The notes beneath the pieces were generated by a model. The model worked only from the letters and a program-made list of their open reading frames with translations, was not told the origin of the DNA and ran no database searches. From Massilia aurea (GTDB lineage Bacteria; Pseudomonadota; Gammaproteobacteria; Burkholderiales; Burkholderiaceae_D), in the NCBI RefSeq assembly GCF_024753205.1, contig NZ_JANUGZ010000004.1, forward strand, positions 682,001 through 746,000: a DNA stretch of 64,000 nt, given 5' to 3'. The position numbers were made by a program, and so were the translations under genes. Shown piece after piece: positions 25,900-36,085 of this stretch (position 1 is its first letter; every line of letters begins with the position of its first letter).

Positions 25900-26892
25900 A
25901 TGAAAAAATTCCTGGTCACGACGCTCCTCGCAGTCACTGCATTCTCGATGGTGGCCGAGGCCTACGCACGGCCGATGGGCGGCAAGCGCTCGGTCGGCCG
26001 CCAGTCGCAGGCCGTGCGCCAGATGCCGGCCCCGGCGCCGGCGCCCGCACAGAACATGCAGCGCCAGACCCCGAACCAGGCCGCGCCAGCTGCTGCCGGC
26101 GCTGGCGCCGCAGGCGCTGCGGCTGCCGCCAAGAAGCCAAGCATGATGCGCAATATCCTCGGCGGCGCACTGCTGGGCCTTGGCCTGGGCATGCTGCTGT
26201 CGCACCTTGGTATTGGCGGCGCGATGGCCAGCATCATCGCGGGCATCCTGATGTTCGCGCTGTTCGGCCTCGTCATAATGTTCCTGGTGCGCATGTTCCG
26301 CCGCAAGGACACGCCGGCCAATCCATCTGCAGCGGGTTTCAGCGGCGGCTTCAAGCCGCAGGCGGCCGGTGGCGTTGGCACGCCTGAAATCGGTTCGGGC
26401 CTGCGTCCGCAGCCGACCGCATTCCAGGGCGGCGTCGCACTGGAAAAGGACCGCGGCGGCCTGAATGCAGCGAATTTCGGCAATGCCGCTACCCCGGCAG
26501 CGCACCAGCAATGGGGCGTGCCGGCCGACTTCGACAGCGAAAGTTTCCTGCGTCATGCGAAGTCGTCGTTCATTCGCATGCAGGCAGCCTGGGATCGTGG
26601 CGACACGAACGACCTGCGCGAATTCACGTCGCCTGAAGTCTTCGCTGAACTCAAGCTGCAGATCCAGGAACGTGGCGCGGTCGCTGATTTCACCGACGTC
26701 GTCAATGTCGATGCGCAGTTGCTGGGCATCGAGCAGACGGCCACCGATTACCTGGCCAGCGTGCAGTTCAACGCCATGATCCGCAGCGCGAAAGACGCAT
26801 TGCCAGAGCCGTTCGTCGAGGTCTGGAACATGTCCAAGCCGCTGTCGGGCGCGGGTGGCTGGGTGCTGGCTGGCATTCAGCAGCCGAACTAA
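25900..26892 (+). CDS. Tim44-like domain protein, membrane-anchored
   Basis: A 330-aa protein. Residues 1-24 form a signal peptide or anchor (MKKFLVTTLLAVTAFSMVAEA). A basic, Pro/Ala/Gln-rich stretch follows, then two hydrophobic segments at about 90-135 (LLGLGLGMLLSHLGIGG, IAGILMFALFGLVIMFLVR). The C-terminal part (about 205-330, SFLRHAKSSFIRMQAAWDRGD then a strand-rich half) fits the Tim44-like/MRPL45 domain. Such bacterial proteins are found in many Burkholderiales near ubiquinone genes; their role is not settled. It is 33 bp after ubiE and followed by a strong terminator. Confidence 0.82.
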   Translation: MKKFLVTTLLAVTAFSMVAEAYARPMGGKRSVGRQSQAVRQMPAPAPAPAQNMQRQTPNQAAPAAAGAGAAGAAAAAKKPSMMRNILGGALLGLGLGMLLSHLGIGGAMASIIAGILMFALFGLVIMFLVRMFRRKDTPANPSAAGFSGGFKPQAAGGVGTPEIGSGLRPQPTAFQGGVALEKDRGGLNAANFGNAATPAAHQQWGVPADFDSESFLRHAKSSFIRMQAAWDRGDTNDLREFTSPEVFAELKLQIQERGAVADFTDVVNVDAQLLGIEQTATDYLASVQFNAMIRSAKDALPEPFVEVWNMSKPLSGAGGWVLAGIQQPN

Positions 26893-26971
26893 GTACGCCG
26901 CAGGCGAACCGGAATTATTTTGTTTGCCGATTCCGTAACGCCGGGTGCGTGCCCGGCGAACTGGTAAGATC

Positions 26972-27007
26972 AAAACCGCCCGAATCACTCCGGGCGGTTT
27001 TGTTTTT
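26972..27007 (+). terminator. Intrinsic terminator between the Tim44-like gene and ubiJ
   Basis: AAAACCGCCCG (26972-26982) and CGGGCGGTTTT (26991-27001) form an 11-bp stem, followed by GTTTTTT. It should end the ubiE transcript and means that ubiJ, starting at 27024, needs its own or read-through transcription. A smaller GC hairpin lies just before it (about 26939-26959). Confidence 0.85.
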
Positions 27008-27023
27008 TGAGGGTAGTCCCGCC

Positions 27024-27713
27024 ATGTTTCCGAATCTTCCATCCCTATCGACCTTGTCACCCCAGCATGCGCTGACCGTGCCTGCCGTTGCCGCGATCAA
27101 TCACCTGCTGGCCCAGGAAGCCTGGGCCCGGGCCGCGCTCGCGCGCCATGTCGGCAAGCAGGCGTGCATCGATGCCGGCGTGGCCCAGCTGCGCGTGCTG
27201 GTGGCGCCTGACGGCCTGTTCGAGGCCAGCCAGGATGCAGCGCCGGCCAACGTCACCATCCGCATCAAGCCGGCCGATTTGCCGCTGATCGCGCAAGACC
27301 GCACGCGTGCGCTGTCGTACGTGAAGATCGAGGGCGACGCCGAATTTGCCAACGTGATCTCGCAACTGGCCAACGGCCTGCGCTGGGATGCTGAATATGA
27401 CCTCGAGCGCGTGGTCGGGCCGGTGGCCGCCTACCGCCTGCACCAGGGCGCGCGCCGCACCGTCAGTGGCCTGGGCGAAGCAGGGCGCCGCTTGGCCGAG
27501 AACCTCGCTGAATTCCTGGCCGACGAACGGCCGGTGCTGGTGCGGCCGGTCCAGCGCGACGCCTTTGCCGCCGATGTCGTGCGCCTGCGCGACGACGTCG
27601 AGCGCAGCGCCAAGCGCATTGCACGGCTCGAACAGGCGCTGGCCCAGCACAGCGCCGCCAAACCTTCTTCCACCTTTGCTGTAAGCGCAGACCAGAATCC
27701 GGATCGTCGATGA
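27024..27713 (+). CDS. ubiJ: Ubiquinone biosynthesis accessory factor UbiJ (SCP2 domain)
   Basis: A 229-aa protein with an SCP2-type lipid-binding domain (about 15-130, containing [15 protein letters not shown] and [24 protein letters not shown]) and a C-terminal helical coiled coil. UbiJ, with UbiK, helps hold hydrophobic intermediates for the ubiquinone-synthesis complex. The start MFPNLPSL at 27024 is used; the frame reaches further up through the terminator. Its stop overlaps the ubiB start (ATGA at 27710), the typical ubiJ-ubiB coupling. Confidence 0.9.
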   Translation: MFPNLPSLSTLSPQHALTVPAVAAINHLLAQEAWARAALARHVGKQACIDAGVAQLRVLVAPDGLFEASQDAAPANVTIRIKPADLPLIAQDRTRALSYVKIEGDAEFANVISQLANGLRWDAEYDLERVVGPVAAYRLHQGARRTVSGLGEAGRRLAENLAEFLADERPVLVRPVQRDAFAADVVRLRDDVERSAKRIARLEQALAQHSAAKPSSTFAVSADQNPDRR

Positions 27714-29266
27714 TATTGAAATTCCTGCGCCTGCTGCGCATTCTCACCGTCTTTACCAAGTACGGCCTGGACGAAATCGCCGTCACCAGCATTAACGCTC
27801 CGCGCACCGCGCGCCTGATGAACACGTTCTTCTTCTGGCGCACGATCACGTCGCCACGCGCCGTGCGGCTGCGCCAGGCGCTTGAAGAACTGGGCCCGAT
27901 CTTCGTGAAGTTCGGCCAGGTGCTGTCGACCCGGCGCGACCTGGTGCCGCCCGATATCGCCGATGAGCTGGCCATGCTACAGGACCGGGTGCCGCCATTC
28001 GGCTCCGACCTGGCGGTGGCGCAGATTACGCGCTCGCTCGGCACCCATCCTGATCAGCTGTTTGCCCACTTCGAGCGCGAGCCGATCGCCTCGGCGTCGA
28101 TCGCCCAGGTCCACTTCGCCACGCTCAAGAACGGCAAGGAAGTCGCCGTCAAGGTGCTGCGCCCGGGCATGAAGAAGCTGATCGACGAGGACATGGCGCT
28201 GATGCGCATGGCTGCGAACCTGATCGAAAAGGTCTGGAGCGAAGCGCGGCGCCTGAAGCCGCGCGAAGTCGTGGCCGAATTCGACAAATACCTGCACGAC
28301 GAGCTCGACCTGATGCGCGAGGCCGCCAACGCCAGCCAGCTGCGCCGCAACTTCGCCGATTCGACGCTATTGATGGTGCCTGAGATGTACTGGGACTATT
28401 GCTCGAGCAGCGTGATCGTCATGGAGCGCATGCACGGCCTGCCGGTATCGCAGATCGACCGTCTGGCCGCCGCCGGCGTCGACCTCAAGAAGCTGTCACG
28501 CGATGGCGTGGAAATTTTCTTCACGCAGGTGTTCCGTGACGGCTTCTTCCACGCCGACATGCACCCCGGGAATATCCTGGTGTCGACCGCGCCGGAAACG
28601 CTGGGCCGCTATATCGCGCTCGACTTCGGCATCGTCGGCACGCTGACCGACTTTGACAAGGATTACCTGTCGCAGAACTTCCTGGCCTTCTTCCAGCGCG
28701 ACTACAAGCGCGTGGCCGAGGCTCACATCGAATCGGGCTGGGCGCCGCCGAGCACGCGTGTCGATGAACTCGAATCGGCCGTGCGTGCCTGCTGCGAGCC
28801 GATCTTTGATCGCCCTCTCAAAGACATCTCGTTCGGCCAGATCCTGCTGCGCCTGTTCCAGACCTCGCGCCGCTTCAATGTCGAAGTGCAGCCGCAACTG
28901 GTGCTGCTGCAAAAGACGCTGCTCAATATCGAAGGCCTGGGCCGCCAGCTCGACCCTGACCTGGATTTGTGGAAGACGGCCAAGCCGTATCTCGAGCGTT
29001 GGATGGCCGAGCAGGTGGGCTGGCAAGGCCTGGTCGAGCGCCTGAAGGCCGAAGCGCCGCGCTACGCCCAGATCTTCCCGCAACTGCCGCGCCTCGTGCA
29101 CCAGGCGCTGGAACGCGAGTCGAAAGGGCACCATCCGCACATCGCCAACAGCGAGATGATGGCGATGCTGGTGGTGGAACAGCGCCGCACCAATCGCATG
29201 CTGACGTTCCTGACCTTGCTGGCGACGGGCGCCTGCACCGCGCTGGCTGCGCTGTACTTCCTCTGA
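27710..29266 (+). CDS. ubiB: Ubiquinone biosynthesis protein UbiB (atypical kinase/ATPase)
   Basis: A 518-aa ABC1/ADCK-family protein. The KxGQ motif is in [16 protein letters not shown] (near residue 65), the Ala-rich loop is ASASIAQVH (near 125), and the metal-binding region reads [10 protein letters not shown] then LDFGIVG (near 280-310). A membrane anchor at the C-terminus ([18 protein letters not shown]) matches the two-helix tail of UbiB. It is an ATPase needed for coenzyme Q synthesis, thought to extract lipid intermediates from the membrane. It overlaps ubiJ by 4 bp. Confidence 0.96.
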   Translation: MILKFLRLLRILTVFTKYGLDEIAVTSINAPRTARLMNTFFFWRTITSPRAVRLRQALEELGPIFVKFGQVLSTRRDLVPPDIADELAMLQDRVPPFGSDLAVAQITRSLGTHPDQLFAHFEREPIASASIAQVHFATLKNGKEVAVKVLRPGMKKLIDEDMALMRMAANLIEKVWSEARRLKPREVVAEFDKYLHDELDLMREAANASQLRRNFADSTLLMVPEMYWDYCSSSVIVMERMHGLPVSQIDRLAAAGVDLKKLSRDGVEIFFTQVFRDGFFHADMHPGNILVSTAPETLGRYIALDFGIVGTLTDFDKDYLSQNFLAFFQRDYKRVAEAHIESGWAPPSTRVDELESAVRACCEPIFDRPLKDISFGQILLRLFQTSRRFNVEVQPQLVLLQKTLLNIEGLGRQLDPDLDLWKTAKPYLERWMAEQVGWQGLVERLKAEAPRYAQIFPQLPRLVHQALERESKGHHPHIANSEMMAMLVVEQRRTNRMLTFLTLLATGACTALAALYFL

Positions 29267-29282
29267 CGCGCGCCCAAGAAAA

Positions 29283-29302
29283 AAGCCCGCGTGAGCGGGC
29301 TT
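29283..29302. terminator. Hairpin after ubiB
   Basis: AAGCCCGC (29283-29290), GTGA, GCGGGCTT (29295-29302). On the plus strand the T-run is poor. On the minus strand it is followed by TTTT, so it would work better for leftward transcripts. The 297 bp after it, up to the FmdB gene, hold nothing I recognise. Confidence 0.55.
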
Positions 29303-29599
29303 GATAAGCTGTGTTCTTTTATGGGCTGCGCTGATACGAACATCTCGCAGCCTTCTGTTTCTTGTGTTCTCGCAGTGGCAGAACTTTCCTGCGACCAACA
29401 TCCGGTAAGGAAGCCGTATTAAATCACCGATACTGTGCACGAGCAAACAGTTCGCCTGCTGACGTGGTGAAAAACAACACGATGAGGCCCGCGTTTGCCG
29501 ATCGCGGTGCTGTCTTGTCCCCGGGCCGCCGCAATGCCGTAAATGCTGCGGCAAAAGCTTTATAATTCAGGGTTTTGAAGATTTTTGCGGAGCACCAGA

Positions 29600-29950
29600 A
29601 TGCCGATTTATGCCTATCGCTGCGAAGAATGCGGTTTTTCCAAAGATGTACTGCAAAAGATATCGGACCCGGTCCTGACCGTCTGCCCGTCCTGCGCCAA
29701 GCCATCGTTCAAGAAGCAGGTCACTGCAGCCGGTTTCCAGCTCAAGGGCTCGGGCTGGTACGTGACCGATTTCCGTGGCGGCACGCCGCCTGCCACCGGC
29801 ACGGCTGCGGGCACGGGCGGCGCTGACACGGGTGCAGCGGCCGCGCCGGCTGCCGCAGCTGCACCGGCCACGCCAGCGCCTGCCGCACCTGGCACGGGCA
29901 ACAGCAATGGTGGCAGCACCAGCGGTGGCGGCGACAAGAGCAGCACCTGA
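29600..29950 (+). CDS. FmdB-family zinc-ribbon protein with low-complexity tail
   Basis: A 116-aa protein. Residues 1-50 are an FmdB-type zinc ribbon (MPIYAYRCEECGF with two CxxC pairs, the second in VCPSCA). The tail from about residue 58 is Ala/Pro/Gly/Thr-rich, ending in a Gly/Ser run. FmdB-like proteins are small putative regulators or RNA-associated factors; the role is not known. ATG 29600 is preceded by GGAG. It sits 47 bp upstream of the DUF502 gene and aspS, a neighbourhood common in betaproteobacteria. Confidence 0.88.
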   Translation: MPIYAYRCEECGFSKDVLQKISDPVLTVCPSCAKPSFKKQVTAAGFQLKGSGWYVTDFRGGTPPATGTAAGTGGADTGAAAAPAAAAAPATPAPAAPGTGNSNGGSTSGGGDKSST

Positions 29951-29997
29951 GCCCGGCGCGTCCCTGCGCCGCGCCAACAAGAATAACGGGATATCCG

Positions 29998-30624
29998 ATG
30001 CGTAAATATTTCATCACCGGCCTGCTGGTGCTGGTGCCCCTGGCGATTACGGCCTGGGTCCTGAGCCTGATCATCAGCACGCTCGACCAGTCGCTGATGT
30101 TCGTGCCGGCCGCCTGGCAGCCGCGCCAGTTCATCGGCATGGACGTGCCGGGCATCGGGGCGGTGCTGACGCTGGCGATCGTGTTCATCACGGGTCTTCT
30201 CACCAACAATCTGGTCGGCAAGTACATCGTGCGCGTGGGCGAGCGCCTGCTCAAGCGCGTGCCGGTCGTCAGCTCGCTGTACGGCAGCGTCAAGCAGGTG
30301 TCCGACACGCTGTTCTCGTCGTCCGGCAATGCCTTCCGCCAGGCGGTGCTGATCCCGTATCCGCACGCCGACTCGTACACGATCGCGTTTCTGACCGGCG
30401 TGCCGGGCGGCGACGTGACCAACCACCTGGTGGGCGACTTCGTGAGCGTGTACGTGCCCACGACGCCAAACCCCACCTCGGGCTTTTTCCTGATGATGGA
30501 ACGCAGCCGCGTGAAAGAACTCGACATGACCGTCGACGCGGCGCTCAAGTACATCGTCTCGATGGGTGTGGTTGCACCGAGCCATGTGCCGCTCGGCGCC
30601 GCCAATCCTGCGGCAGTCAAATAA
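29998..30624 (+). CDS. DUF502 inner-membrane protein
   Basis: A 208-aa protein with two transmembrane segments near the N-terminus (about 5-28, ending [10 protein letters not shown], and 53-75, [17 protein letters not shown]) followed by a soluble domain. The conserved [13 protein letters not shown] stretch (near 85-97) and [14 protein letters not shown] mark the DUF502 family. Function is unknown; it is usually encoded with FmdB and aspS as here. The start codon follows AATAACGGG. Confidence 0.9.
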   Translation: MRKYFITGLLVLVPLAITAWVLSLIISTLDQSLMFVPAAWQPRQFIGMDVPGIGAVLTLAIVFITGLLTNNLVGKYIVRVGERLLKRVPVVSSLYGSVKQVSDTLFSSSGNAFRQAVLIPYPHADSYTIAFLTGVPGGDVTNHLVGDFVSVYVPTTPNPTSGFFLMMERSRVKELDMTVDAALKYIVSMGVVAPSHVPLGAANPAAVK

Positions 30625-30691
30625 CGCATCACAGAATCTGGGCCGCCCGCGATGGCGGCGCCGACAAATCAATCAACCTGGAACGAAAACT

Positions 30692-32494
30692 ATGTCCACC
30701 ATGCGTACCAATTACTGCGGCCTCGTCACCGAGGAACTGCTGGGCCAAACCGTCAGCCTGTGCGGCTGGGTGCACCGCCGCCGCGACCACGGCGGAGTGA
30801 TCTTCATCGACCTGCGCGACCGCGAAGGCCTGGTGCAGGTGGTCTGCCATCCGGACAATGCCGCCGTCTTCAAGGCAGCCGAGCACGTGCGTAATGAGTA
30901 TTGCCTGCGCATCGTCGGCACCGTGACCAACCGTCTGGCCGGCACCGTCAACGCCAACCTGGCCTCGGGCAAGATCGAAGTGACCGCGACCGAAGTCGAA
31001 GTGCTCAACGCCTCGGTGCCGGTGCCGTTCCAGCTGGACGACGACAACCTGTCGGAAACCACCCGCCTGACGCATCGCGTGCTCGACCTGCGCCGCGGCC
31101 AGATGCAGCACAACCTGAAGCTGCGCTACAAGGTGTCGATGGAAGTGCGCAAGTACCTCGACAACCTGGGCTTCATCGACATCGAAACCCCGATGCTGAC
31201 CAAGTCGACCCCGGAAGGCGCGCGCGACTACCTGGTGCCGTCGCGTGTCAACGCGGGCAACTTCTTTGCGCTGCCGCAGTCGCCGCAGCTGTTCAAGCAG
31301 CTGCTGATGGTCGCCAACTTCGACCGCTACTACCAGATCACCAAGTGCTTCCGCGACGAAGACCTGCGTGCCGACCGCCAGCCTGAATTCACCCAGATCG
31401 ACTGCGAAACCTCGTTCCTGACCGAACAAGAAATCCGCGACATGTTCGAAGAAATGATGCGCGTCGTGTTCAAGAACACGACCGGCATCGAACTGCCGAA
31501 CCCGTTCCCGGTGATGGACTTCGCCACCGCGATGGCGATGTACGGTTCGGACAAGCCGGACATGCGCGTCAAGCTCGCATTCACCGAACTTACCGAGCTG
31601 ATGAAGACGGTCGAGTTCAAGGTGTTCAACAGCGCCGCCAACCTGCCGAACGGCCGCGTGGTCGGCATGCGCGTGCCGCAGGGCGGCTCGATGCCACGTT
31701 CCGAGATCGACGCCTACACCCAGTTCGTCGCGATCTACGGCGCCCGTGGCCTTGCGTACATCAAGGTCAACGAGAAGGCCAAGGGCCGTGACGGCCTGCA
31801 GTCGCCGATCGTCAAGAACCTGTCCGACGAAGTGCTGGCGCAGGTGCTGGAACTGACGGGCGCAGAAGACGGCGACCTGATCTTCTTCGGCGCCGACAAG
31901 GCCAAGGTCGTCAACGACGCCCTGGGCGCGCTGCGCGTGAAGATCGGTCACTCGGAATTCGGCAAGAAGGCCGGCCTGTTCGACGACGTCTGGTCGCCGC
32001 TGTGGGTGATCGACTTCCCGATGTTCGAGTACGACGAAGACGGCGATCGCTGGACCGCGACCCACCACCCGTTCACGGCCCCGAAAGACGGCCACGAAGA
32101 CATGCTCGAGACCAATCCGGGCGCCTGCATCGCCAAGGCCTACGACATGGTCCTGAACGGCTGGGAACTGGGCGGCGGTTCGATCCGTATCCACCGCGAA
32201 GAAGTCCAGAGCAAGGTGTTCCGCGCGCTGAAGATCGACGCCGAAGAAGCCCAGCTCAAATTTGGCTTCCTGCTGGATGCGCTGCAGTACGGCGCGCCGC
32301 CGCACGGTGGCCTGGCCTTCGGCCTGGATCGCCTGATCACGCTGATGACTGGCTCCGAGTCGATCCGCGACGTGATCGCGTTCCCGAAAACGCAGCGCGC
32401 GCAGTGCTTGCTGACCAATGCACCGTCTGAAGTCGACGAGAAGCAATTGAAAGAGCTGCATATCCGCCTGCGTAACGAGCCGAAGGTCGCGTAA
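30692..32494 (+). CDS. aspS: Aspartyl-tRNA synthetase
   Basis: A 600-aa class IIb aminoacyl-tRNA synthetase of the bacterial type with a GAD insertion. The OB-fold anticodon domain is at 1-110 ([21 protein letters not shown]), motif 2 is [18 protein letters not shown] (near 215-235), and motif 3 is [13 protein letters not shown] (near 545). ATG 30692 ([10 protein letters not shown]) is the usual start, with a second ATG 9 nt in. Its final A is shared with the ATG of the Nudix gene (TAATG), so the two are translated together. Whether it also charges tRNA-Asn cannot be told here. Confidence 0.97.
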   Translation: MSTMRTNYCGLVTEELLGQTVSLCGWVHRRRDHGGVIFIDLRDREGLVQVVCHPDNAAVFKAAEHVRNEYCLRIVGTVTNRLAGTVNANLASGKIEVTATEVEVLNASVPVPFQLDDDNLSETTRLTHRVLDLRRGQMQHNLKLRYKVSMEVRKYLDNLGFIDIETPMLTKSTPEGARDYLVPSRVNAGNFFALPQSPQLFKQLLMVANFDRYYQITKCFRDEDLRADRQPEFTQIDCETSFLTEQEIRDMFEEMMRVVFKNTTGIELPNPFPVMDFATAMAMYGSDKPDMRVKLAFTELTELMKTVEFKVFNSAANLPNGRVVGMRVPQGGSMPRSEIDAYTQFVAIYGARGLAYIKVNEKAKGRDGLQSPIVKNLSDEVLAQVLELTGAEDGDLIFFGADKAKVVNDALGALRVKIGHSEFGKKAGLFDDVWSPLWVIDFPMFEYDEDGDRWTATHHPFTAPKDGHEDMLETNPGACIAKAYDMVLNGWELGGGSIRIHREEVQSKVFRALKIDAEEAQLKFGFLLDALQYGAPPHGGLAFGLDRLITLMTGSESIRDVIAFPKTQRAQCLLTNAPSEVDEKQLKELHIRLRNEPKVA

Positions 32495-32997
32495 TGGCGG
32501 GCGGGGGAGGTGGCCTGGCTGCCAACCCCGCTCATCCTGTCATGCAAGCCTACAAGATCCCTGAATCGGTGCTGGTCGTCATCCACACGTCCGAGCTGGA
32601 CGTGCTGGTGATCGAACGCGCCGGTCAGCCGGGTTTCTGGCAATCGGTCACCGGCTCCCTTGACCGGCTCGACGAGCCGCTGCCGGAGACGGCAGCGCGC
32701 GAACTGTTCGAAGAGACCGGCATCGTGGCTGACGGCAAACAGATCGTCCTGTGTGACTGGCAGTTAGCCAATATCTACGAGATCTACCCTCTCTGGCGCC
32801 ATCGCTACGCCCCCGGCGTAACGCAGAACACCGAACACGTGTTTTCTGTTTGCGTGCCGCGCGACATCCCCATCATCCTCAGTCCACGCGAGCACATTGC
32901 CCACGCCTGGCTGCCCTACCTGGAAGCGGCCGATCGCTGCTTCTCGGCCTCGAATGCCGAAGCCATTCTGCAATTGCCGCGCCATCTCGCTGTCTGA
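32494..32997 (+). CDS. nudB: Dihydroneopterin triphosphate diphosphatase (Nudix)
   Basis: A 167-aa Nudix hydrolase. The Nudix box is GSLDRLDEPLPETAARELFEETGI-like, with REL-x-EET-G near residues 68-76. The remainder (ENTEHVFSVCVP-type strand, then SPREHIAHAWLPYLEA) fits NudB, which removes pyrophosphate from dihydroneopterin triphosphate in folate synthesis. In many betaproteobacteria it follows aspS directly as here. ATG 32494 overlaps the aspS stop codon. A later start (MQAYKIPES at 32542) would also give a complete domain. Confidence 0.88.
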   Translation: MAGGGGGLAANPAHPVMQAYKIPESVLVVIHTSELDVLVIERAGQPGFWQSVTGSLDRLDEPLPETAARELFEETGIVADGKQIVLCDWQLANIYEIYPLWRHRYAPGVTQNTEHVFSVCVPRDIPIILSPREHIAHAWLPYLEAADRCFSASNAEAILQLPRHLAV

Positions 32998-33351
32998 TCC
33001 CCAAAGCAAACAAAATTTCTTCAAAGAAGCAAATTTGCAGTAAATCATCATTGAATATTGCTCATACACAGCAATAAAATGACGTTTTACAGCAAAAGTA
33101 CGTAAGTGCTTTTTTTAATTTCGCTCTGTTCGCTGGCGCTCACATAAGCACGAAAAAGTAGGAGTTCTCCTATGAAGATACATTTGGAGACACTTGATGA
33201 CACGTTGCGAAAATGAATTAAATATGGCGAGCAACGGACGGGCACCATATATTCCACGGTTGACAGTCAGAAATCAGTAGTCTAAGGTCAATAGTTCACC
33301 CAGTGTGAATTTTCGATGTGCAACTTTTAAGTGGATGATTCTGAGAGAAAA
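32998..33351. other. A+T-rich intergenic stretch
   Basis: This 354-bp gap is much richer in A+T than its surroundings. The only structured element I see is TAGGAG-TT-CTCCTA (33159-33172), a perfect palindrome covering a Shine-Dalgarno-like GGAG. It is followed at 33172 by a 14-codon frame (MKIHLETLDDTLRK). No promoter, RNA gene or terminator could be assigned with confidence. Confidence 0.5.
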
Positions 33352-33561
33352 ATGGATAACTTCAAACTGAATAGCGACAAGAAAGTAAAAGCAATCACAC
33401 TCGGCGACGATTGCATCTATATCGACCTGATGGATGGACTGCGCCTGTGTGGCCCGATGGCGCCCCGCGCGCAAAAGGATGAGGCGGCTGCACACCGCCC
33501 GCGCCGCATGATTGTCTCGGGCCACGAAGCGGTGTACGACCAGGCGCACGCGATCGCCTGA
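33352..33561 (+). CDS. Small protein, possibly DUF2442-like
   Basis: A 69-aa protein (ATG 33352; another ATG 21 nt up would add MDDSERK). The middle reads VKAITLGDDCIYIDLMDGLRL, a pattern of two beta strands around a D-G turn that resembles the start of DUF2442 proteins. The rest is Arg/His/Ala-rich. It stands alone downstream of an A+T-rich gap. It could be a real small protein or a decayed larger one; support is modest. Confidence 0.5.
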   Translation: MDNFKLNSDKKVKAITLGDDCIYIDLMDGLRLCGPMAPRAQKDEAAAHRPRRMIVSGHEAVYDQAHAIA

Positions 33562-33694
33562 AGGTAATTTGTTACTGTTGGTATCTAAAAAGAGTGCGAG
33601 AGCTGGCAACCTGCCGAACGCGCCAGCGCTTTAATAAGCGCACGATTGGGTCCGTTTCACGAGAACGGCGGTCCGATCCGGGTAGAATGTTTCC

Positions 33695-34507
33695 ATGAAA
33701 ATTCGTGTGGCTACCTACAACATTCACAAGGGCGTTTCCTCGCTGCGCAGCACGCCCCGCGTGATCGCACTGAAGAAAGCGATCGCTGAATTCGACGCCA
33801 ACGTCGTCTTCCTGCAAGAAGTCCAAGGCCGGCATGACCGGCACCAGGCACGCTTCGGCAAGGAAGACCGTGGTCATCGGCACTGGCCTGAAACAGCCCA
33901 GTACGATTATTTTGCCTCCGACCTGCACCACACGGCGTATGGCATGAACGCGGTCTACGACCACGGTCACCACGGCAATGCGCTGCTCAGTACCTACCCG
34001 ATCGAAAACTCGCACAACCACGATGTCTCGGACCACGCCTACGAGCAGCGCGGCATCCTGCACTGCGTGCTGGGTACGCCCGAGTGTCCGGTACACTGCT
34101 ACGTCGTGCACCTGGGCCTGTTCGAAGGCGGACGCGGGCGCCAGACGCAGTCGCTGATCGATGCCGTCAATTCGTCGGCGCCCAATGGCGAGCCGGTCAT
34201 CATCGCGGGCGACTTCAACGACTGGCGCAACACCCTGAGCGACAAGCTGCGCAGCGGCCTGGGCGTGACCGAAGTCTTCGACGAGCTGGGCCCGCGCTCG
34301 CCGATGGGCGACATGGTGCGCGGCTGGGCCGGGCGCAAGCCGCGCCTGGCGCCGGCGCGCACGTTCCCGGCGATGCTGCCGTGGTTCCGCCTGGACCGCA
34401 TCTACGTGCGCGGCTTCAAGGTCAACGCGGCGCAAGTGATGCACGGTCCCCTGTGGGCCAAGCTGTCCGACCACGCACCGATCGTGGCGGAACTCGAGCT
34501 GGCCTGA
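33695..34507 (+). CDS. Endonuclease/exonuclease/phosphatase-family protein (YbhP-like)
   Basis: A 270-aa protein of the EEP fold (Mg-dependent phosphodiesterases). Conserved blocks are RVATYNIHKGV (residues 4-14), VVFLQEVQG (near 37), HLGLFEGGRGRQ (near 145), IIAGDFNDWRN (near 170) and the C-terminal SDHAPIVAEL. The catalytic Asn, Glu, Asp and His are all present. It ends 4 bp before clsB. The same pairing (ybhP-clsB) exists in E. coli, suggesting a lipid-linked role such as phospholipid headgroup hydrolysis, unproven. Confidence 0.9.
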   Translation: MKIRVATYNIHKGVSSLRSTPRVIALKKAIAEFDANVVFLQEVQGRHDRHQARFGKEDRGHRHWPETAQYDYFASDLHHTAYGMNAVYDHGHHGNALLSTYPIENSHNHDVSDHAYEQRGILHCVLGTPECPVHCYVVHLGLFEGGRGRQTQSLIDAVNSSAPNGEPVIIAGDFNDWRNTLSDKLRSGLGVTEVFDELGPRSPMGDMVRGWAGRKPRLAPARTFPAMLPWFRLDRIYVRGFKVNAAQVMHGPLWAKLSDHAPIVAELELA

Positions 34508-34511
34508 GGCC

Positions 34512-35672
34512 ATGCGCAGCGTCACCTTCGTCGACGATAACGACATCACGCTGTTGGAGAGCGGCGTTGCGTTCTTCCCGGCGCTGATCGCCGCGCTCGA
34601 CGCCGCCAGGCACGAGGTCCTGTTCGAAACCTATATTTTTGCCGAGGACGAAACTGGTGACGCCGTGCGCGATGCGCTTGCGCGCGCTGCCAGGCGCGGC
34701 GTCAAGGTGCGGGTGCTGGTCGACTGGTTCGGCACCGGCCACCGCGTCACCTCCCGGCTGGGCCAGGTGCTGACCCATGCCGGCGCCCAGTACCGCGTCT
34801 TCAATCCGCTGTGCAAGCGCGGCATCGCCCGCTCGCACCGCAAGATCACCGTGATCGACCGCGAGGTTGCGTTTGTCGGCGGCATCAATGTCAACGACGA
34901 CTGGCTGTGCGACCACGCCGACGGCCGTCGCCTGCCGGCGCCGCGCTGGGATTTCACGGTGCGGGTGCGGGGCCCGCTCGTCGCGCAAATTCACCATGAA
35001 GCGCAAGGCCAGTGGACCCGCACGGGCCGCCTGCGGCTGCGCAAGCGCCTGGAACTGTTCCGCGAAATGCGCAAGCAGCCGCCGCCATCGTGCGCCAGTC
35101 CCGCGCGCGCCGCCTTCGTCGTACGCGACAACCTGCGCAACCGCACCACGATCCAGCGCGCCTACCTGCAGGCGCTGGGCCATGCGCGCCACAGCGTGCT
35201 GCTGGCCACGCCGTACTTCGCGCCGGGCCGCAAGTTTCGCAAGGCGCTCGCGCATGCGGCGCAGCGCGGCGTCGCCGTCACGCTCTTGATCGGGGTGGGG
35301 GAGTTCGCGATCCAGGACGCGGTGGCGCAATCGTTCTATCCGAAACTGCTGGCCGACGGCATCCGCGTGGTCGAATACCGCAGGACGCAACTGCATGCCA
35401 AGGTGGCGGTGGCGGACGACCACTGGGCCACGGTCGGCTCAAGCAACTGCGACGGCCTGTCGCTGTTCGTGAACCAGGAAGCCAATATCGTCGTGGACGA
35501 TCCGGTCTTCGCCGCGTCGATGCGCGCGCACATCGAACGGGGCATCGCGGACGGGGTCGAAGTCTGTCCGCAGGAATTTGCCGACATCGGCTGGCTGCGC
35601 CGCGCCGTCAACGGCTGCGCGTATGTCGGCTACAAACTGGTGATGCGCGTGTGCGCCATCGGGTATGCATGA
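34512..35672 (+). CDS. clsB: Cardiolipin synthase ClsB (phospholipase D family)
   Basis: A 386-aa PLD-superfamily protein with two HKD motifs: HRKITVIDREVAFVGGIN (near residue 98) and HAKVAVADDHWATVGSSN (near 295). There is no N-terminal membrane pair, as in ClsB rather than ClsA. E. coli ClsB can make cardiolipin or phosphatidylglycerol by transfer between phospholipids. It is directly downstream of the YbhP-like gene and 14 bp upstream of the S4-domain gene. Confidence 0.9.
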   Translation: MRSVTFVDDNDITLLESGVAFFPALIAALDAARHEVLFETYIFAEDETGDAVRDALARAARRGVKVRVLVDWFGTGHRVTSRLGQVLTHAGAQYRVFNPLCKRGIARSHRKITVIDREVAFVGGINVNDDWLCDHADGRRLPAPRWDFTVRVRGPLVAQIHHEAQGQWTRTGRLRLRKRLELFREMRKQPPPSCASPARAAFVVRDNLRNRTTIQRAYLQALGHARHSVLLATPYFAPGRKFRKALAHAAQRGVAVTLLIGVGEFAIQDAVAQSFYPKLLADGIRVVEYRRTQLHAKVAVADDHWATVGSSNCDGLSLFVNQEANIVVDDPVFAASMRAHIERGIADGVEVCPQEFADIGWLRRAVNGCAYVGYKLVMRVCAIGYA

Positions 35673-35686
35673 TCAAGGAGGACACG

Positions 35687-36073
35687 ATGGATAAAGACAA
35701 AGAAAACGTCCGGCTGGACAAATGGCTGTGGGCAGCACGGTTTTTCAAGACACGCTCGCTGGCGCAGGATGCGGTCGAGCGGGGCCGGGTGCGGATCGAC
35801 GGCGAACCGGTCAAGCCGGCGCGCACGGTCAAGATCAACGACAAGATGCTGATCGACAACGGCTCGGATCGCTGGGAAATCATCGTCGCGGCCATCTCTG
35901 GCGCACGCGGCGGCGCCCCGGTGGCGCGCACGCTGTATTTCGAAACTGACGAAAGCATCGCCAAGCGCGAAAACGATAAAGTGGCGCGGCGTTTGTATCC
36001 GGAACCGAGCCTGGAAATCAAGGGGCGGCCCACCAAGCGCGATCGCCGGGCGATGGAGCAGGCGGGCGAATAG
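35687..36073 (+). CDS. hslR: Hsp15-like S4 RNA-binding protein
   Basis: A 128-aa protein with an N-terminal S4 domain (VRLDKWLWAARFFKTRSLAQ, then VERGRVRIDGEPVKPAR) and a basic C-terminal tail, as in HslR/Hsp15, which rescues stalled 50S subunits carrying nascent chains. ATG 35687 follows AAGGAGG at 5-nt spacing. An upstream ATG overlapping the clsB stop (35669) is possible but has no ribosome site. It converges with the minus-strand gene that ends 12 bp away. Confidence 0.85.
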   Translation: MDKDKENVRLDKWLWAARFFKTRSLAQDAVERGRVRIDGEPVKPARTVKINDKMLIDNGSDRWEIIVAAISGARGGAPVARTLYFETDESIAKRENDKVARRLYPEPSLEIKGRPTKRDRRAMEQAGE

Positions 36074-36085
36074 GCGTAGTCAGCG

